A stretch of DNA of 64,000 bases from UBA9300 sp032260385 (GTDB taxonomy: Bacteria > Bacteroidota > Bacteroidia > Bacteroidales > VadinHA17), in contig JAVVEL010000007.1 in the NCBI GenBank assembly GCA_032260385.1, forward strand, positions 1 through 64,000, given 5' to 3'. Each line of letters begins with the position of its first letter. Position 1 is the stretch's first letter. The position numbers and the translations under genes are program-made. Positions 61,912 to 64,000 of the stretch are shown piece after piece. Below the pieces are notes generated by a model that ran no database searches, had not been told where the DNA came from, and saw only the letters and a list, made by a program, of their open reading frames with translations.

Positions 61912-63402
61912 TCAATAGAAGAGTCTGGCTATCCGCTTGTTAAACAGTAAAAGTACAAGCAGTACAATGCTCCACTGGAAGATACAGGACATGAAAGAGA
62001 ATGGCCTGAATGGATTATACCATTCACCCGGGATAAATGATTGTGACAGCCACCAGACAAGAAGGACAATGGCGGCTATTGGTATAAAGTAATTTATGAT
62101 ATAAACCCACCATTTACCCACCTTACGGTCTGTTGACGATTTATTTATTTCAAGCCTAACCTGCCGTGTCCCCTGTTTTATTATGAGAAAAGCAATCAGT
62201 GCACCCGAAATCATCAAGGCAATACCCCAGACAAAATCCTGGTTGCTCAGGAAGTTAAGATTCCTTGCTGAAGGTATACCAAAGAGAAAAACAAGTATTC
62301 CGATAATCATCAATGACCTTTTGCGCTTCAGCCCGGTATCAACCAGAACCCTTGTTGGCAGTTCAAGCTGGGCAATCAGAGAAGAAAAACCGGCGAAGGT
62401 GAGTCCAAGGAAAAACAATATTGACAGTATCCCCCCACCAAACATTTTATCAAACAGCTGGGGCATCCAGATAAAGGTCAGACCCGTTGATGCCGGACCG
62501 CTCGTTTTCATTATTTCCATAACCTCGGGACTGCTCATACCCATCTCATGTTTAAGAACGGCGAAAACCGTACCGAAGATCATTATCCCGGACAGTATTG
62601 AAACGGTGTTATTCCCGATACCCGTAAGGAAGGCATTCCCGACAGCACCGTGTTCCTTTTTCATATAAGCTGCATAGGTCAGAAAAAGCCCCCAGCCCGC
62701 ACCTGTATCCCAGGCATTCTGTGTTAATGCATCAAGCCAGATTCTTGGTTCACCAAGCTGCGACCATTGTGGTTTGAAGAGGTAGGCAAGCCCTTCACCG
62801 GCTCCGGGTAAGGTTACTGCACGCACAACACTCAAAATAACAATAACAAGAAGAGATGGAATCAATACCTTATTAACTTTCTCAATTGAGCTTATGCCCC
62901 TCCAAATGGCCATCAGCCCGAATCCAATTGCCAGCATATGTGTTAAAAGAGGCCAGATGCTTCCCTGGTATGATTCCCATATCGCCATTGCAGATTGAAA
63001 ATTTTCTGGAAGAGGGTTAAAGATCATATATACAAAATAATATATACACCACCCTACCACGACAGTATAGAAAAAGGTAATTACAAGCGGCACTATGGCA
63101 ACGAATGATCCGATCCATGCGAACTTTTTACCCATACCCTTAATAAATACCCCGACCACTCCCGACCTGTATTTCCGTCCGGATGCATATTCTGCAATTA
63201 TTAAGGGTATACTCCAGAGGAAAAGAAAGCACACCCACGCAATCAGAAAGGCGCCAGCCCCCTCTTCCCCGGCACTCTGGGCAGCTATACGCGGGAAACG
63301 CCAGATATTGCCGGTTCCCACAGCCACACCCATTGCACTCAATATCAGGCCCCACCTGCTGGAAAACCTCTGACCGGTTGATTGATCCAGTATCTTACTC
63401 AT
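61912..63402 (-). CDS. Sodium-dependent transporter of the SNF (neurotransmitter:sodium symporter) family
   Basis: The protein has 496 aa and about 11-12 helices with the LeuT fold. The broken TM1 region is SAMGVAVGTGNIWRFPRIAA; TM2 continues GAGAFLIAWVCFLF, and TM6/8 features are LTQNAWDTGAGWGLFLTYAAY and SLIAQLELPTRVLVD. It is probably an amino-acid uptake carrier driven by sodium. Its start codon lies inside the last codons of the upstream DUF6599-like gene (8-bp overlap), which implies coupled translation. Confidence 0.93.
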   Translation of the reverse strand: MSKILDQSTGQRFSSRWGLILSAMGVAVGTGNIWRFPRIAAQSAGEEGAGAFLIAWVCFLFLWSIPLIIAEYASGRKYRSGVVGVFIKGMGKKFAWIGSFVAIVPLVITFFYTVVVGWCIYYFVYMIFNPLPENFQSAMAIWESYQGSIWPLLTHMLAIGFGLMAIWRGISSIEKVNKVLIPSLLVIVILSVVRAVTLPGAGEGLAYLFKPQWSQLGEPRIWLDALTQNAWDTGAGWGLFLTYAAYMKKEHGAVGNAFLTGIGNNTVSILSGIMIFGTVFAVLKHEMGMSSPEVMEIMKTSGPASTGLTFIWMPQLFDKMFGGGILSILFFLGLTFAGFSSLIAQLELPTRVLVDTGLKRKRSLMIIGILVFLFGIPSARNLNFLSNQDFVWGIALMISGALIAFLIIKQGTRQVRLEINKSSTDRKVGKWWVYIINYFIPIAAIVLLVWWLSQSFIPGEWYNPFRPFSFMSCIFQWSIVLLVLLLFNKRIARLFY

Positions 63403-64000
63403 ACCTGCTTAATATTTCGCCCATGCAGCCATTAGCCAGTTCAGTATTATTTTCATTAAGGCCTGAAATAAGTATAACAATTCCGTCTTCCCATGCCAGG
63501 TAAATAAAGCCGTTATATCCATCTTCAAAATGGAACTTTTCTCCCGGCTCATCCCCTGCAGAAAGACCATACTTTGAGAGATACTGTTCCAGCATCTGCC
63601 TGTTTTCCTCATCAGTGTTTTCAGTAAACAGGTATATTGTAAACCGGTTATCATCAATATTATAGGAAGATCTGAAGGCCTCATTGAGAAATTCATGACC
63701 AAGTACATTTTCGGCTATATACATTTCTGTATTCTCCTGTTTTCCCTTCGCTGGAAATAACGACAAGGCAGGTGGAAATTCAATTGTACCCTCAAGCATG
63801 TCTTCTGTCAGATATGCCAGCTCTTCAAGTGCTTCCAGTATTTTCCTGTTATCGGAATGACTGGTAATCTTTACATAATATTCTCCTTTGAGAAAATGTA
63901 TAAGCCCCTTCTCCCTGTAGGCCTGTGCGCCAAGTTTAAAAAAGTCATATGAAGGTGCCCTTTCCATGGCGTAAATACCGAAGGCAAGGTTCTCACTTGC
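63395..64000 (-). CDS. DUF6599-like hypothetical protein (5' end outside window)
   Basis: The reading frame runs to the window edge; the eleven codons upstream of the ATG at 63967 are open and read ASENLAFGIYA, so the gene starts outside. About 200 residues are visible. They include YAMERAPSYDFFKLGAQAYR, KGEYYVKITSHSD and IPS-free beta strands near FIYLAWEDGIVILISG. The pattern resembles DUF6599 proteins of anaerobes, but I assign this only tentatively. It overlaps the SNF transporter start by 8 bp and may be co-translated with it. Confidence 0.65.
   Translation of the reverse strand, partial: ASENLAFGIYAMERAPSYDFFKLGAQAYREKGLIHFLKGEYYVKITSHSDNRKILEALEELAYLTEDMLEGTIEFPPALSLFPAKGKQENTEMYIAENVLGHEFLNEAFRSSYNIDDNRFTIYLFTENTDEENRQMLEQYLSKYGLSAGDEPGEKFHFEDGYNGFIYLAWEDGIVILISGLNENNTELANGCMGEILSRYE

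Noticed and set aside
1..64000. tRNA, rRNA, phage or insertion sequence
   Set aside because: I found no T-loop GGTTCGAATCC-type signature in a cloverleaf context, no rRNA sequence, and no transposase, integrase or capsid-like protein among the open frames.

Overview
The window reads as chromosomal DNA of a Bacteroidota bacterium, most likely a free-living, polysaccharide-degrading member of the Bacteroidales/Marinilabiliales type. The evidence is a SusC/SusD outer-membrane pair, many short-signal lipoproteins, TAnnTTTG-type -7 promoter elements with weak Shine-Dalgarno sequences, DUF4831 and DUF6067 proteins, and a three-subunit transhydrogenase. No rRNA, tRNA, CRISPR array, transposase or phage gene was seen. 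Species placement is not possible from sequence reading alone.

Layout. 1-6.6 kb: a truncated MscS channel, then a compact glycan locus of two GH130 enzymes and two GT4 glycosyltransferases, one fused to a large helical domain. 6.6-7.06 kb: a gene-free, hairpin-rich stretch. 7.06-10.8 kb: pntAA-pntAB-pntB and a ChaN-like protein. 11-13.7 kb: a secreted alpha/beta hydrolase and an MFS transporter. 13.9-15.8 kb: a LemA-TPM-TPM operon. 15.9-33.4 kb: a large amino-sugar/beta-glycan utilisation region. Its parts are susD, susC and nagA on the minus strand; a ROK kinase, MFS transporter and SIS protein on the plus strand; a regulator, GH9 and second ROK operon on the minus strand; and a sodium symporter, NahK-like kinase and DUF4091 hydrolase operon on the plus strand. 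33.4-36.1 kb: a giant BNR/sortilin-like propeller protein. 36.3-43.1 kb: a five-gene operon of phosphofructokinase, polyphosphate kinase and a three-part biotin-dependent carboxylase. 43.2-52.2 kb: minus-strand housekeeping and cell-envelope genes (dipeptidase, flavodoxin, MFS, DUF4831, NAD(P)HX repair, NlpC/P60, transglutaminase). 52.5-64 kb: a POT transporter, amidohydrolase, TlpA-like thioredoxin, M28 peptidase, DUF6067 protein, SNF transporter and a truncated DUF6599-like gene.

How the genes fit together. The 15.9-33.4 kb region supports import of an amino-sugar glycan (SusCD), cleavage (GH9 and a DUF4091 protein with a GH123-like Asp-Glu pair), uptake of monomers (MFS and SSS), phosphorylation (two ROK kinases and NahK) and deacetylation (NagA). 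No NagB is present, and a UPF0309-type SIS protein sits where an isomerase/deaminase would be expected. A MarR/GbsR-like regulator is flanked by a dyad that recurs with identical geometry upstream of susC. The GH130/GT4 locus pairs synthesis with phosphorolysis and is the best candidate for an undescribed system.

Non-coding structure is also notable. There are heptanucleotide microsatellites at two gene 3' ends, one of which appears to have rewritten the C-terminus of the GH9 enzyme. Two nonanucleotide minisatellite arrays lie next to minus-strand promoters. A 27-bp palindromic element occurs between convergent genes at two places.
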